From Mycobacterium sp. KBS0706 (GTDB taxonomy: Bacteria; Pseudomonadota; Alphaproteobacteria; DSM-16000; Inquilinaceae), in contig NZ_VCCH02000004.1 in the NCBI RefSeq assembly GCF_005938675.2, positions 62,001 to 126,000 of the forward strand: a stretch of 64,000 nt of DNA, in the 5' to 3' direction. A program made the translations under genes and the position numbers. Below the pieces are notes generated by a model, which did not search any database, had not been told where the DNA came from, and saw nothing but the letters and a program-made list of their open reading frames with translations. Every line of letters begins with the position of its first letter. The stretch's first letter is position 1. This document shows, piece by piece, positions 18,021 to 27,397 of this stretch.

Positions 18021-18455
18021 GGCCGCCGGCGCCGATCGGCCCGCCGGATGCGCGCGACCTCCCCGAAATGCGGAAACCAGGATGAAGCGACCGTCGCATG
18101 GCACGGCATCGGCATCCTCCCACGGATGATACGGCCAGCACCGCCTGGCCGTTGTTATCATTGTTAGCCTAACCAATCACATTGTTTTCTGAACGTCAAG
18201 GAACTCTGATTGGTCACCAGCGACATATTTCTGACCGTCTATATTTCCGTTGGCCGAGCAAGCGGCAATTGAGGCGTGAGACAGGGCATTCATTCGGATC
18301 TTGCAAAGTTGCTTTGTTATTCACATTTTAGGATATGTTGCGTTGCCCGATTGACCGATCGAACTGTCGGCGTTGACAGGGCGTGGGCTGGGTTACAAAG
18401 GTTCTCGACCATTCGAAGACGCATCTCTTCCGATCGAAGTGAAACACCGCCGCAC
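18021..18455. promoter_or_regulatory. Divergent control region between transporter operon and lacI-type gene
   Basis: About 435 bases without a gene, AT-rich around 18150-18330. Possible repressor sites are the small palindrome GTTAGcCTAAC at 18163-18173, the separated inverted repeat ACCAATCA (18172-18179) / TGATTGGT (18207-18214), and CAAAGttgCTTTG at 18304-18316. None matches a classic LacI operator closely, so the regulator's target is only suggested by position. Confidence 0.4.
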
Positions 18456-19484
18456 ATGAGCCGCGTCACCCTCCAGTCCATCGCAGACCATCTGGGGATC
18501 TCGAAATTCGCGGTCTCCCGCGCCCTGGCGGGAAAGTCGGGCGTCAGCGAGGACACGCGGCGGACGATCCTGACCACGGCCGAGCAGTTCGGCTATCTGG
18601 CGCGGAAGCGGACCAGCCCGGTCTCGGGGTCGATCGAGATCATCTTCCACGACCGCGACATCGCGAACAGCGAGCTGTGGATCAACGTGCAGCAGGGGGC
18701 GCAGGCCGAAGCGGCCCGGTCGGGCCATCCGACCGCGGTGCGCTGGACGCAGCAGCACGGCATCATCGCGGAGCTGGAGCCGTCGGCGGTCGGCTTCGTG
18801 CTGGTCGGCCCGCAGGAGCCGTCGATGGTCGAGGCGGCACGGGACAGCGGCCTGCCCTGCGTGATGGTCGGCGGCTTCACCGAGCCGCTCGACACCATGG
18901 ACCGCATCGGGGCCGCCGACGCCGAGGCCGGGGCATTCATCGGCAAATATCTCGCCGGCCTGGGCCACCGGCGCCTGCTCTACGCCCATGGCCGGCCGGG
19001 GCTTCCGGGCCGGCTGGAGCGGCTGCGCGGCTTCCACGACGCGCTGTCGCCGGTCACGGACGCCGAATATCGCGAGATGGCGTTCGACGAGGCGCAGGGC
19101 GATGTCGGCTTCCGCGAGGCCTTTCTCGACCTGGTCAAGAGCGGCTTCGAGCCGACCGCCATCTTCTGCGGCAATGACGGCGTCGCGGTCACCGTGGTGT
19201 CGGAGTTGGCCCGGCTGGGCCTGCGCGTGCCGGAGGACATCTCGGTCGTCGGCTTCGCCGACTATGCCTGCGCGACGCAGATCGCGCCGAAGCTGACGAC
19301 GATCCGCATGCCGGGCCAGGAGATGGGCATCGCCGCCGTCCGGCGGCTGCTCGCCCGCGCCGGCCATCGCGGCCCGCCGGACGACCTGCCGCCGCAGCGG
19401 GTGATGCTGGTGCAGCGCCTGGTCGAGCGCGATTCCACCGCCGCCCCGAACCCCAGGCCCTGGCGGTCCCGGCTGCGCGGCTAG
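18456..19484 (+). CDS. LacI-family transcriptional regulator
   Basis: A 342-residue repressor. The N-terminal helix-turn-helix and hinge helix (VTLQSIADHLGISKFAVSRA and LAGKSGVSEDTRRTI) are followed by a periplasmic-binding-protein-like ligand domain. ATG 18456 is used because the DNA-binding domain begins immediately; 60 residues further upstream are out of family. It diverges from the oligosaccharide-type importer and precedes a dehydrogenase gene, so it probably senses the transported sugar. Confidence 0.88.
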   Translation: MSRVTLQSIADHLGISKFAVSRALAGKSGVSEDTRRTILTTAEQFGYLARKRTSPVSGSIEIIFHDRDIANSELWINVQQGAQAEAARSGHPTAVRWTQQHGIIAELEPSAVGFVLVGPQEPSMVEAARDSGLPCVMVGGFTEPLDTMDRIGAADAEAGAFIGKYLAGLGHRRLLYAHGRPGLPGRLERLRGFHDALSPVTDAEYREMAFDEAQGDVGFREAFLDLVKSGFEPTAIFCGNDGVAVTVVSELARLGLRVPEDISVVGFADYACATQIAPKLTTIRMPGQEMGIAAVRRLLARAGHRGPPDDLPPQRVMLVQRLVERDSTAAPNPRPWRSRLRG

Positions 19485-19509
19485 AGACCGGTCGACGAGG
19501 AGAGTCCCC

Positions 19510-20466
19510 ATGACTGCAGGCCATCCCGACCTCACCGTGTTCCTGACCGGGGAGATCGACGACGACCGCATGGCCGAGCTCAGGCGGATCGCCCCGACCG
19601 CCCGCCTCTCCTATTTCGAGCACCAGGAGGCGATGGAGGCGGCGATCGAGGATGCCGACATCGTCGCCGGCGCCCTGTCGCCCCACGCCTTTGGGCGCGC
19701 CGGGCGGCTGAAATGGGTGCACAGCTGGGCGGCCGGCCCGAACACCCAGCTGTTCCCGGCCTTCCTCGACAGCCCGGTGGTGCTGACCTGCAGCAAGGGC
19801 AACGGCGCGATCCCGCTGGCGGAGCATGCGGTGATGCTGATGCTGCTCCTGAACCGGAATGCCCTGCGCTGGCTCGAAGGCCAACGCCAGCACCGGTGGG
19901 AGTCCTTCGTCCATGGCGAGTTGAACGGGCTGACGGTCGGCATCATTGGCACGGGGTATTCCGGACAGGACCTGGCGCTGAAGGCCAAGGCCTTCCACAT
20001 GCGCGTCCTTGGCCTCCGGCGGCAGGACCGGCCGGCGCAGAATTTCGATCGGATGTACCGGCACGCCGACCTGCATGCCTTCCTGGCCGAATGCGACTTC
20101 GTGGTGGTGACGGCGCCGCTGACGCCGGAGACGCAGGGCCTGCTGGGCGAGGCCGAGTTCCGGGCGATGAAGCCGACGGCCCACTACATCTGCTTCTCCC
20201 GCGGCGGCATCGCGGATGACGACGCGCTGCTGCGGGCGCTGCGGGAGGGATGGATCGCCGGCGCCGGGCTGGACGCCCATCTGACCGAGCCGCTGCCGGC
20301 CGACAGCCCGTTCTGGGACGCCCCGAACACCATCGTCACGCCGCATAACGGCGCGACGACGAAGGCGACCAGGACCCGCGGCTATCGCATCTTCGTCGAG
20401 AATCTCGGGCGCTATCTCGCCGGCGACCCGCTGGTCAACATCGTCGACAAATCCGCCGGTTACTGA
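19510..20466 (+). CDS. D-isomer-specific 2-hydroxyacid dehydrogenase family protein
   Basis: A 318-residue NAD(P)-dependent dehydrogenase of the D-3-phosphoglycerate dehydrogenase/hydroxypyruvate reductase family. It has the nucleotide site VGIIGTGYSGQDLALKAKAF near residue 140, the CFSRGGIADDDAL segment and the catalytic His in TPHNGATT. It starts 25 bases after the LacI gene with GAGGAGAG before the ATG, so they probably form one transcript. The substrate is unknown; it may process a product of the imported sugar. Confidence 0.82.
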   Translation: MTAGHPDLTVFLTGEIDDDRMAELRRIAPTARLSYFEHQEAMEAAIEDADIVAGALSPHAFGRAGRLKWVHSWAAGPNTQLFPAFLDSPVVLTCSKGNGAIPLAEHAVMLMLLLNRNALRWLEGQRQHRWESFVHGELNGLTVGIIGTGYSGQDLALKAKAFHMRVLGLRRQDRPAQNFDRMYRHADLHAFLAECDFVVVTAPLTPETQGLLGEAEFRAMKPTAHYICFSRGGIADDDALLRALREGWIAGAGLDAHLTEPLPADSPFWDAPNTIVTPHNGATTKATRTRGYRIFVENLGRYLAGDPLVNIVDKSAGY

Positions 20467-20470
20467 GGCC

Positions 20471-21529
20471 TCACCTCCGGGCGATGGTCGCGGCCGAGAA
20501 GCCGACCATCTGCTGCCGCTTTTCATCCCACAGCGCGAAGAACGGCGCGCGCAGGGCATCCCACAGGCTGAGGCTGGGCACGGCGTGCAATTCCCGGATG
20601 GCGGCGTGGCAGGCCTGCAGGCGGTAGTTGGGGATCCGCGGGTTGAGGTGGTGGATGTGGTGGAAGCCGATATTGCCGGTGAACCACTGCAGGATCCGCG
20701 GCAGTTGCAGATAGGATGAGCCCTGCAGCGAGGCCGCGCCGAACGTCCAATCCCCGTCCCGCAGCCACAGCGTTTCCTCGAAGCGGTGCTGCACCGCGAA
20801 CAGCCAGACGCCGATGATCGACGCGATCACCATGATCGGCAGCTGGACCAGCAGCACGCGCTCGAATCCCAGCGCCAGCCCCAGGCCGACGACGATGATG
20901 GCGATGCCGGCATTCGTGGCATGGACCGACAGCCGCTCCCCGCGCCAGTCCTTCGGCGTGTCGAAGGGGACCCGGTACAGCAGCAGGAAGACCAGGGGAG
21001 GCAGCATCAGCCCGGTGATCACCGGATGGCGGCTCAGCCGGTACAGGAAGCGGCGACGCGGCGGCAGGGCCAGGTATTCGGAGACGGTCAGGCAGGTCGA
21101 GTAGATGTCCGCCCCGCTGTCGCGCCGGTCGAGATTGTTCCAGACGGCGTGGTGCCCGGCGTGCTGGCGCCGCCAATTCGCGAAGGGGGTCAGGGTGATC
21201 AGGCCGCACAGGCGGCCGAGCGCCACATTGGCGCGGCGGGAGCCGAAGAACGAGGAGTGGCCGCAATCATGCTGGATGATGAACAGGCGCACGGTGAAGC
21301 CGGCCCCGATCACGGCCAGCCCGAGCGTCAGCCAGTACGACACGCCGAAGCTGGCATACATCGCCACGCAAACCGCGAGGAAGCCGGCGAATGTCGAGGT
21401 CAGCTGCCAGATCGCCCGCGGCAGGCTCGGCGTCCTGAAGCGGGCCACCGCGGCCCGTAGCGAGGCATCGGCGGCGGCCTGGCGGCGGCCCTGTGCCGTC
21501 ATGGACTTCAGCTCGGTATCGCTTTGCAT
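20471..21529 (-). CDS. Membrane fatty acid desaturase
   Basis: A 352-residue integral membrane di-iron enzyme with the three histidine boxes HDCGHSS (about residue 90), RQHAGHH (about 125) and GFHHIHH (about 290), separated by paired hydrophobic segments (FAGFLAVCVAMYASFGVSYW, AIIVVGLGLALGF). It introduces a double bond into lipid acyl chains using O2. It is convergent with the dehydrogenase gene, 4 bases between stops, and has no functional link to its neighbours. Exact regiospecificity cannot be told. Confidence 0.85.
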   Translation of the reverse strand: MQSDTELKSMTAQGRRQAAADASLRAAVARFRTPSLPRAIWQLTSTFAGFLAVCVAMYASFGVSYWLTLGLAVIGAGFTVRLFIIQHDCGHSSFFGSRRANVALGRLCGLITLTPFANWRRQHAGHHAVWNNLDRRDSGADIYSTCLTVSEYLALPPRRRFLYRLSRHPVITGLMLPPLVFLLLYRVPFDTPKDWRGERLSVHATNAGIAIIVVGLGLALGFERVLLVQLPIMVIASIIGVWLFAVQHRFEETLWLRDGDWTFGAASLQGSSYLQLPRILQWFTGNIGFHHIHHLNPRIPNYRLQACHAAIRELHAVPSLSLWDALRAPFFALWDEKRQQMVGFSAATIARR

Positions 21530-21640
21530 GATCGTCCATGAACTGCCCGGCCGAGCCGGGCGGCGTCGTCCGTCGAAACCGTCGAGAACAATGCAGGCAA
21601 AGCCGGCGCTTCACAACAGCGGCGGTCAAACTTCGCAGGA

Positions 21641-23287
21641 TCAGCCCGCCTGCCGCACCAGGAACATCGGGCCGACGCGGATGCCGGTGCGGCCAGCCTC
21701 GTCCCGGGCCGCCAGCTCCAGCGTCTCGCCTTCATAGAGGATCCCGTGCATGCGCCAGCTGCCGTCCGGCAGCTGCTCGCAGTCATGGGTGCAGAAATAC
21801 TCGATCAGGCATTTCAGCCTGCCATCGGCATAGAACAGATGCGTCGGGTTGAAGTCCGGGCCGTAGACGCCGAGATGCGGCGCCAACTCGGCCGGCGCAT
21901 CGGACTCGACGGTGTTGCGCCGGGTCCAGTCCTTGCCCTTCCAGCCCAGCACGCCGTCGGTGCCGAAGGTCAGGTCGAGATGCGGGTAATCCGCCCCCTC
22001 GCCATAGATCCGGCCGTCGATGGTGAAGGCGTCGCCGCCGCGCCATTTCAGCTCCAGCGGCACGCCCTCGCCCATCAGGTACAGCCGGCCGGCCTTCTCC
22101 CGCAGCTCGACGCTCTCGCTGCCGTCGGCCGCCTGGTAGACGCCGGGCATCGCGGTCAGATGGGCCGAGGTCAGCGGCGGGTGCTTCGCCGTCGGCATCG
22201 GCGGCCGGCCCATCCGGCGCGACGCCAGGGCCAGCTGCAGCGCCCGCCGCGACAGGCGGGTGCCGATCTGGTTGGTGAAATCGAGCGTGCTGAAGATCAG
22301 CGCCGCCAGCCCGGCCTGGGGCAGCGCCACGAACTGGGTGGCATAGCCATAGACCGCGCCGCCATGGCCGATCGAGGTCCAGCCGTCGAGGTCGCCGATG
22401 CCGAAGCCCAGGCCGTAGCCCTTGCTGCTGCTGTGGCCGGCCGCCGGCCGGCCCACCACCGTCCACATCTGCTTCAGCCCGGCAGGCGACAGGATGGGCT
22501 GCCCGTCCGGGGCGAAGCCGCCGCGCAGCATGCAGGTCGCGAACTTCGCCATATCGGGCGCGGTCGAGACGATGGCGCCGGCCGGCGACCCGCCGAGGTC
22601 GAAGACCGGCGCCGGGAAGTCGCGATCGACATCCCACATCCAGGCCGGGGCCAGCCGGTCCATCAGCCCGGGCGTCAGCGACGCGCTGCTCTCGGCCATG
22701 CCCAGCGGCTGGAAGATGTGGCGATCCACATACTCGGCATAGGTCATGCCGCTGACCCGCTCCAGCACCGCCCCGACCACGGCGATGGCGGCGTTGGAGT
22801 AGTGCACGATCCCGGCGCTGGGATCCTCCTTCAGCACCGAAGTCTTCAGCCCCTCGACCGTCACCGCGAGCCCCGGCCGCCGGTCGTCCAGGTAGTGGCC
22901 GTCCTTCGGCTCGCGCACCAGACCGGAGGTGTGGCTCATCAGCTTGCGCAGCGACACCTGCGCGCCGTACGGGCCGCTCTCGCGCCCGGCGAACGGGTTC
23001 GCGGGGTGGAAGCCGGGGATATAGGTCGAGACGTCGGCGTCGATGTCCAGCAGCCCCTTCTCGGCCAGCTGCATGATGCCGACCGCGGTGAACATCTTGG
23101 TCAGGGACCCGATGCGGAACAGCGACCGGTCGTCCAGACGGTGGCCGAGATCCGGCCGCACCACATGGCCGGTGGCCAGCAGGCCGTCGCGGTCGGCGAT
23201 GGCGTAGGAGATCGACGGGATCGCCTTGTCCGCGACCTCATGCGCGATGAATTCCTCCAGGCCGGCGGCCAGGGCATGGGCGTCCAT
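21641..23287 (-). CDS. Serine hydrolase of the beta-lactamase/S12 family
   Basis: A 548-residue penicillin-binding-protein-like hydrolase. The nucleophile motif SLTK is at residues 61-64 (RIGSLTKMFT), with YSN (VHYSNAAIAVVG) and HGG (IGHGGAVYGYATQFV) completing the active site. A long C-terminal part resembles the extra beta domains of D-aminopeptidases and esterases. No signal peptide is seen. ATG 23287 has GAGAGGAG upstream; an in-frame TTG at 23305 was rejected. It is last in the Dpp-type operon, so a role in cleaving imported D-amino-acid peptides or cyclic amides is likely. Confidence 0.82.
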   Translation of the reverse strand: MDAHALAAGLEEFIAHEVADKAIPSISYAIADRDGLLATGHVVRPDLGHRLDDRSLFRIGSLTKMFTAVGIMQLAEKGLLDIDADVSTYIPGFHPANPFAGRESGPYGAQVSLRKLMSHTSGLVREPKDGHYLDDRRPGLAVTVEGLKTSVLKEDPSAGIVHYSNAAIAVVGAVLERVSGMTYAEYVDRHIFQPLGMAESSASLTPGLMDRLAPAWMWDVDRDFPAPVFDLGGSPAGAIVSTAPDMAKFATCMLRGGFAPDGQPILSPAGLKQMWTVVGRPAAGHSSSKGYGLGFGIGDLDGWTSIGHGGAVYGYATQFVALPQAGLAALIFSTLDFTNQIGTRLSRRALQLALASRRMGRPPMPTAKHPPLTSAHLTAMPGVYQAADGSESVELREKAGRLYLMGEGVPLELKWRGGDAFTIDGRIYGEGADYPHLDLTFGTDGVLGWKGKDWTRRNTVESDAPAELAPHLGVYGPDFNPTHLFYADGRLKCLIEYFCTHDCEQLPDGSWRMHGILYEGETLELAARDEAGRTGIRVGPMFLVRQAG

Positions 23288-23301
23288 TCGGTCGTCTCCT
23301 C

Positions 23302-24174
23302 TCAATGCCGGAGGCGGGGGTCGAGGATGTCGCGCAGCGCGTCGCCCAGCAGGCTCCAGGACAGCACGAACAGGAAGATCGCGGCGCCGGGAAAGGCCAG
23401 CGTGTACCAGTAGCGGAACGGGCTGTCGCCGCGGCCGACGATCCAGTTGCGGGAATAGCTGATCAGCTGGCCCCAGTCGGCGTAGCCGGGCTCGACTCCG
23501 ACGCCGAGGAAGCTGAGGGCGGAGGCGGTCAGCACCATCGAGCCGGTCATCATCGTGGCCAGCACCAGCACCGGGAAGAAGGCGTTCGGCAGGATGTGCC
23601 GCAGCAGCAGCCGGGCGTCGCGGGTGCCGTAGGAGCGCGCGGCCTTGACGTAGTCCAGCTCCTTCACCCGCAGGATCTCGCTGCGGATGACGCGGGCGTA
23701 GTTCATCCAGCCGAAAGCGGTCAGCGCGATCGTCATCGGCACGATGCCCTTGCCCAGCAGCGTGGTCAGCACCATCGCCGCGATCAGGAACGGCACCGCC
23801 AGGAAGACGTCGACGATGCGCATCAGCACCTCGTCCACCATGCCGCCATAGAAGGCCGACACCGCCCCCACCAGGACGCCGATCAGGGTCGAGATCAGGA
23901 CCACGCCGAGGCCGATCTTGAAGGCGGTGCGGGTGCCCCAGACCAGGCCGTAATAGATGTCGAACTGCCCCTCGGTGGTGCCCAGCAGCGCGCGGGCGGA
24001 GGGCGGCTGCGGCGTGGCGCGGAAGCCGCTGCGCGGGATCTCGTAGGGCGAGGACTGGTACGGCTCCGGCGGCGCGATCACCGGGGCCAGCGCGGCGACG
24101 GCGACGAAGCCCAGCAGGACCAGGATGCCCAGCAGCGACAGCGGGTTGCGCAGCAGATACGCGACGATCCTCAT
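23302..24174 (-). CDS. Peptide ABC permease, DppC family
   Basis: A 290-residue permease with a first helix (LSLLGILVLLGFVAVAALAP), the conserved LLGTTEGQFDIYYGLVWGTR segment and EAA motif (ARSYGTRDARLLLRHILPNA). Its ATG overlaps the stop of the DppB-type gene in an ATGA junction, and the hydrolase gene follows after 14 bases. Confidence 0.9.
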   Translation of the reverse strand: MRIVAYLLRNPLSLLGILVLLGFVAVAALAPVIAPPEPYQSSPYEIPRSGFRATPQPPSARALLGTTEGQFDIYYGLVWGTRTAFKIGLGVVLISTLIGVLVGAVSAFYGGMVDEVLMRIVDVFLAVPFLIAAMVLTTLLGKGIVPMTIALTAFGWMNYARVIRSEILRVKELDYVKAARSYGTRDARLLLRHILPNAFFPVLVLATMMTGSMVLTASALSFLGVGVEPGYADWGQLISYSRNWIVGRGDSPFRYWYTLAFPGAAIFLFVLSWSLLGDALRDILDPRLRH

Positions 24175-25208
24175 GCCAGCCTCACCCGGGGGTCGAACAG
24201 GGGGTACAGCAGGTCCACCACCAGGTTCAGGACCACCAGAACCAGCGAGAAATAGAGGGCGAAGCCCAGCACGGCCGGGAAGTCCAGGTTGGCCGCCGCG
24301 TTCGCGGCGAACTGGCCGAGGCCGTGATAGTCGAAAATCGTCTCGGTGATGACGACGCCGCCCAGCATCGCCGCCACCTCCATGCCCGCGATCGTGACCA
24401 CCGGCAGAAGGGCGTTGCGCCGGGCGTGCCGGTTCTGCACCACCCGTTCGCTCATCCCCTTGGCGCGGGCGGTGCGGACATAGTCCTGGCGCAGCGCCTC
24501 CAGCATCGAGGTGCGCATGATCCGGGTCATCGACGCCAGGCTGACATAACAGAGCGTCACCACCGGCAGGATCAGGTGGCGCAGCGAGTCGAGGAAGATC
24601 GGCAGGTTGCCGTTCAAGAGCGCGTCGACGGTGTTCAGCCCGGTCCAGCGCTGGAAGCCGTCGCCCCCGACCTCCACCATCGCCCATTGGCTCAGCCGCC
24701 CCGGCGGGAACCAGCCCACCGACCCGTAGAACACCATCAGCATCAGCAGGCCGAACACGAAGGTCGGGAACGACCAGCCCAGCACGGTGAACAGGCGGAT
24801 GCCGTGGTCGACCGGCCGGTTCAGATGCACGCCGGCCCGGCTGCCCAACCAGATTGCGCCCAGGACGACGGGCACAAAGGCGAAGATCACCAATTCCAGC
24901 GTCGCCGGGAAGAGCGAGACCAGCGCTTCGGCCACCGGCATCCGCGCCGTCTCCGACCAGCCGAGATTGCCCTGCAGGATGTTGCCGATCCAGCGGCCGT
25001 ACTGCTCGTAGAACGGGTCGTTCAGGCCGTATTTCTCGATCAGCGCAGCGACCTGGGCAGCGCCGCCCTTCAGCGCGTCGGGGCTGCCGACATAGGTGAT
25101 CACGCGCTGGGTGGGCGTCAGCATCATCTGCATCGCGAAGATCATCAAGGTCAGCGCGAAGAAGACGATCGGAACGAAGGACAGACGTCGGATCGCGTAG
25201 GCCAGCAT
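24171..25208 (-). CDS. Peptide ABC permease, DppB family
   Basis: A 345-residue permease with typical N-terminus (AYAIRRLSFVPIVFFALTLM), a periplasmic segment (YGLNDPFYEQYGRWIGNILQ) and EAA motif (ARAKGMSERVVQNRHARRNA). It lies 95 bases after the binding-protein gene and is translationally coupled to the DppC-type permease. Confidence 0.9.
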   Translation of the reverse strand: MLAYAIRRLSFVPIVFFALTLMIFAMQMMLTPTQRVITYVGSPDALKGGAAQVAALIEKYGLNDPFYEQYGRWIGNILQGNLGWSETARMPVAEALVSLFPATLELVIFAFVPVVLGAIWLGSRAGVHLNRPVDHGIRLFTVLGWSFPTFVFGLLMLMVFYGSVGWFPPGRLSQWAMVEVGGDGFQRWTGLNTVDALLNGNLPIFLDSLRHLILPVVTLCYVSLASMTRIMRTSMLEALRQDYVRTARAKGMSERVVQNRHARRNALLPVVTIAGMEVAAMLGGVVITETIFDYHGLGQFAANAAANLDFPAVLGFALYFSLVLVVLNLVVDLLYPLFDPRVRLA

Positions 25209-25303
25209 AGATTATCCCTGGCTGAAGGAAATCGGCGAATCACCGCCGATGCCGGACAGGCGGGTTGGCCGACCACGCCGGCCAACCCGCCCGGCGGCGA
25301 CGC

Positions 25304-27235
25304 CTATTGTTTTTCTGCCTTCGAGATCGGGTAGAAGTCCCAGGCGCCATACTCGATCATGTTGTGAACATAGCCGTCGACCCAGTCGCGGGTGACGATG
25401 TAGCCGTACTCCTCCCACAGGAACTGGGTGGTGGCGTAGTCGTGGCTCATATCCTGCAGCTTGGCGTAGATCTTCTCCCGCTCCGCCGGGTCGACCGTCG
25501 TCCAGGCCTGCTTCAGGAGGGGATCGAACTTGTCGCGCATCAGCTGGCGATAGCCTTCGCCGACCATGCCCCCGACCAGGCCGGTGCTGGACAGGTAATA
25601 GGTCGCGGCCCCCAGCGGCCCGCCCGGATCGGAATAGTCCGGCCCCCAGCCCATGATCGCCATCGGTGCGCTGGGGTCGGCGCCGCCATAGACCTTGTCG
25701 GCGAAGGTGGCGGCCTGCAGCTGCTGGATCTTCAGCCGGAACTTCGGATTGATGCGGGCGAGGTTCTGCTGCAGGAGCGACAGCGCCGAATGATACGCGC
25801 TGTTGCCTTCGGTCATGTAGGCGGTCAGCTCGAACCCGTTCTCCCAGACCTGGCCGCCCCAGGCCTTCTTGAAGTGCTCCGCGGCCTTCTCGGGGTCGAA
25901 GGTGTAGACCGGGCTGTCCGGCCGGTAGCCCATGATGCCGCGCACGGTGGGGCCCCGCAGCTGCACGGTCTTGCCCAGCAGCACGTCGTCCAGCAACAGC
26001 TGGTAGTCCTGGGCGTAGTTGAAGCCCTGCCGCACATCGATGTCGCTGAAGAAGTCGGGCGGGATGCCCTTGCCGTCCAGCTTGCCGCTGCCGATCGCCG
26101 GGTTGTCGACGGCGTTGACCGGCCAGATGTAGAAGATCGAGCGGCCGAACACCTGGGGCAGGCCCTGGGTCACCTTGATGCCGGGCTTCTCTCCCACCTC
26201 ATCGAGGAACTCGACCGGCGTCGTCACCACGTCGGCGTCGCCGGCCTCGAGCTGCAGCAGGCGCGTGGTCCATTCGGGCACGGACCGCAGCACGACGCGC
26301 TCCAGCTTGGCCGGGCCCTGCCAGTAGCCGTTGAACCGCTTCATGGTGATCTTCTTCTGGGACCGGTCCCAGTCCTCGACCATGAAGGGGCCGCTGCCGT
26401 TCTCGACCTCGAACAGCTTGTCCGTGCCCAGCTCGGGCTTGTGGAACTGCTTCCAGGTGCCGGCGGTGCCGTCCCAGTCGCCCTGGTCACGGGTCCATTC
26501 CTCGTCGAGGATCGAGGTGGCGAAGGGCAGCGCCATGATGCCCAGCGTGGCCGGGAACGGCGCATCCAGCACGATCGTCACCCGGTCGCCGTCGACCTTG
26601 ATCTTGTCGGACAGCGCGTCATGCACCTTGGCCAGGCCGGCGGCATCGACCTCGGCGAAGGTCTTCACCCCGGCCAGGTCCATGGCCCAGGCCTCGATGT
26701 TCGGATATTTGCCGGCGGTGATCATCTCGGTCACCGCATTGGCCATCCAGCTGTCGCCCTGCAGGATGGCGCGCATCAGCGAATATTTGACGTCCTGGGC
26801 CGTCAGCTCGCCATAGCCGGGGACGATCGCCGCCTTCTCCTGGTCGGTCAGCTCGTCGTACGGCCTCCAGGCGATGGCGCCGTCCGCGCCCTTGACTCCG
26901 ACCTTGTGGGTATGGACCCCCTTGCGGATCGGGAAGGTGTAGCTGATCGACCCGTTCTCGCCCGGCTTGATCAGCCCGTTCTCCAGCGACGGCACCTCGG
27001 TCGACAGGGCCGGCACGAATTCCGAGATCTCGCTGCCCTTGTAGTTCAAGAGCCGCATATGGGTGTTGATCGAGACATAGGTGTTCGGGGTGTCGGCCAT
27101 ATAGGCCGGGTCCAGCGTGCGGATGTCGCTGGTCCACAGATAGACCAGGGTGCCGGGATTCTTCAGCTCGGCCTGTGCCGCGCCGGACAGGGCCAGCAGG
27201 GCGATGCCGAGGCTGGGGCCGATCCAACTCTTCAT
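25304..27235 (-). CDS. Family 5 peptide-binding protein (periplasmic)
   Basis: A 643-residue SBP_bac_5 protein. The signal peptide (SLGIALLALSGAAQA) ends near residue 22. The mature protein begins ELKNPGTLVYLWTSDIRTLD and contains the DVKYSLMRAIL and DVRQGFNYAQDYQLLLDDVL family segments. ATG 27235 has AGGAGG at 7 bases; the longer open frame upstream has no support. A copy of the 15-bp motif shared by this region lies 136 bases upstream (27371-27385). The ligand is probably a D-amino-acid-containing peptide, judged from its neighbours. Confidence 0.9.
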   Translation of the reverse strand: MKSWIGPSLGIALLALSGAAQAELKNPGTLVYLWTSDIRTLDPAYMADTPNTYVSINTHMRLLNYKGSEISEFVPALSTEVPSLENGLIKPGENGSISYTFPIRKGVHTHKVGVKGADGAIAWRPYDELTDQEKAAIVPGYGELTAQDVKYSLMRAILQGDSWMANAVTEMITAGKYPNIEAWAMDLAGVKTFAEVDAAGLAKVHDALSDKIKVDGDRVTIVLDAPFPATLGIMALPFATSILDEEWTRDQGDWDGTAGTWKQFHKPELGTDKLFEVENGSGPFMVEDWDRSQKKITMKRFNGYWQGPAKLERVVLRSVPEWTTRLLQLEAGDADVVTTPVEFLDEVGEKPGIKVTQGLPQVFGRSIFYIWPVNAVDNPAIGSGKLDGKGIPPDFFSDIDVRQGFNYAQDYQLLLDDVLLGKTVQLRGPTVRGIMGYRPDSPVYTFDPEKAAEHFKKAWGGQVWENGFELTAYMTEGNSAYHSALSLLQQNLARINPKFRLKIQQLQAATFADKVYGGADPSAPMAIMGWGPDYSDPGGPLGAATYYLSSTGLVGGMVGEGYRQLMRDKFDPLLKQAWTTVDPAEREKIYAKLQDMSHDYATTQFLWEEYGYIVTRDWVDGYVHNMIEYGAWDFYPISKAEKQ

Positions 27236-27370
27236 CGAGGAGCCTCCTGTTTTGCTGGGCGCTTTCGCCCTTATGGGGTCGCCTGGAACGGCGATCTGCC
27301 CGGCAGTGTGTCTTAGGTCCGACAACAAAACCATACCGAATACGCCCAATTTTCCTTCTTTCGGAAAACC

Positions 27371-27385
27371 TTTAGCGTATCGGAA
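27371..27385 (-). promoter_or_regulatory. Copy B of the TTCYKATACGMTAAA motif, upstream of the peptide-binding protein gene
   Basis: On the minus strand the sequence reads TTCCGATACGCTAAA. It lies in the 162-base space between the DppF-type ATPase gene and the binding-protein gene, so that gene may have its own promoter within the operon. The same motif is present at 29271-29285 and 31564-31578. Confidence 0.55.
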
Positions 27386-27397
27386 TATAACCTCAGC

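Noticed and set aside
16422..18167. 581-codon plus-strand frame opposite two transporter genes
   Set aside because: It spans two clearly real minus-strand genes and has no recognisable domains.
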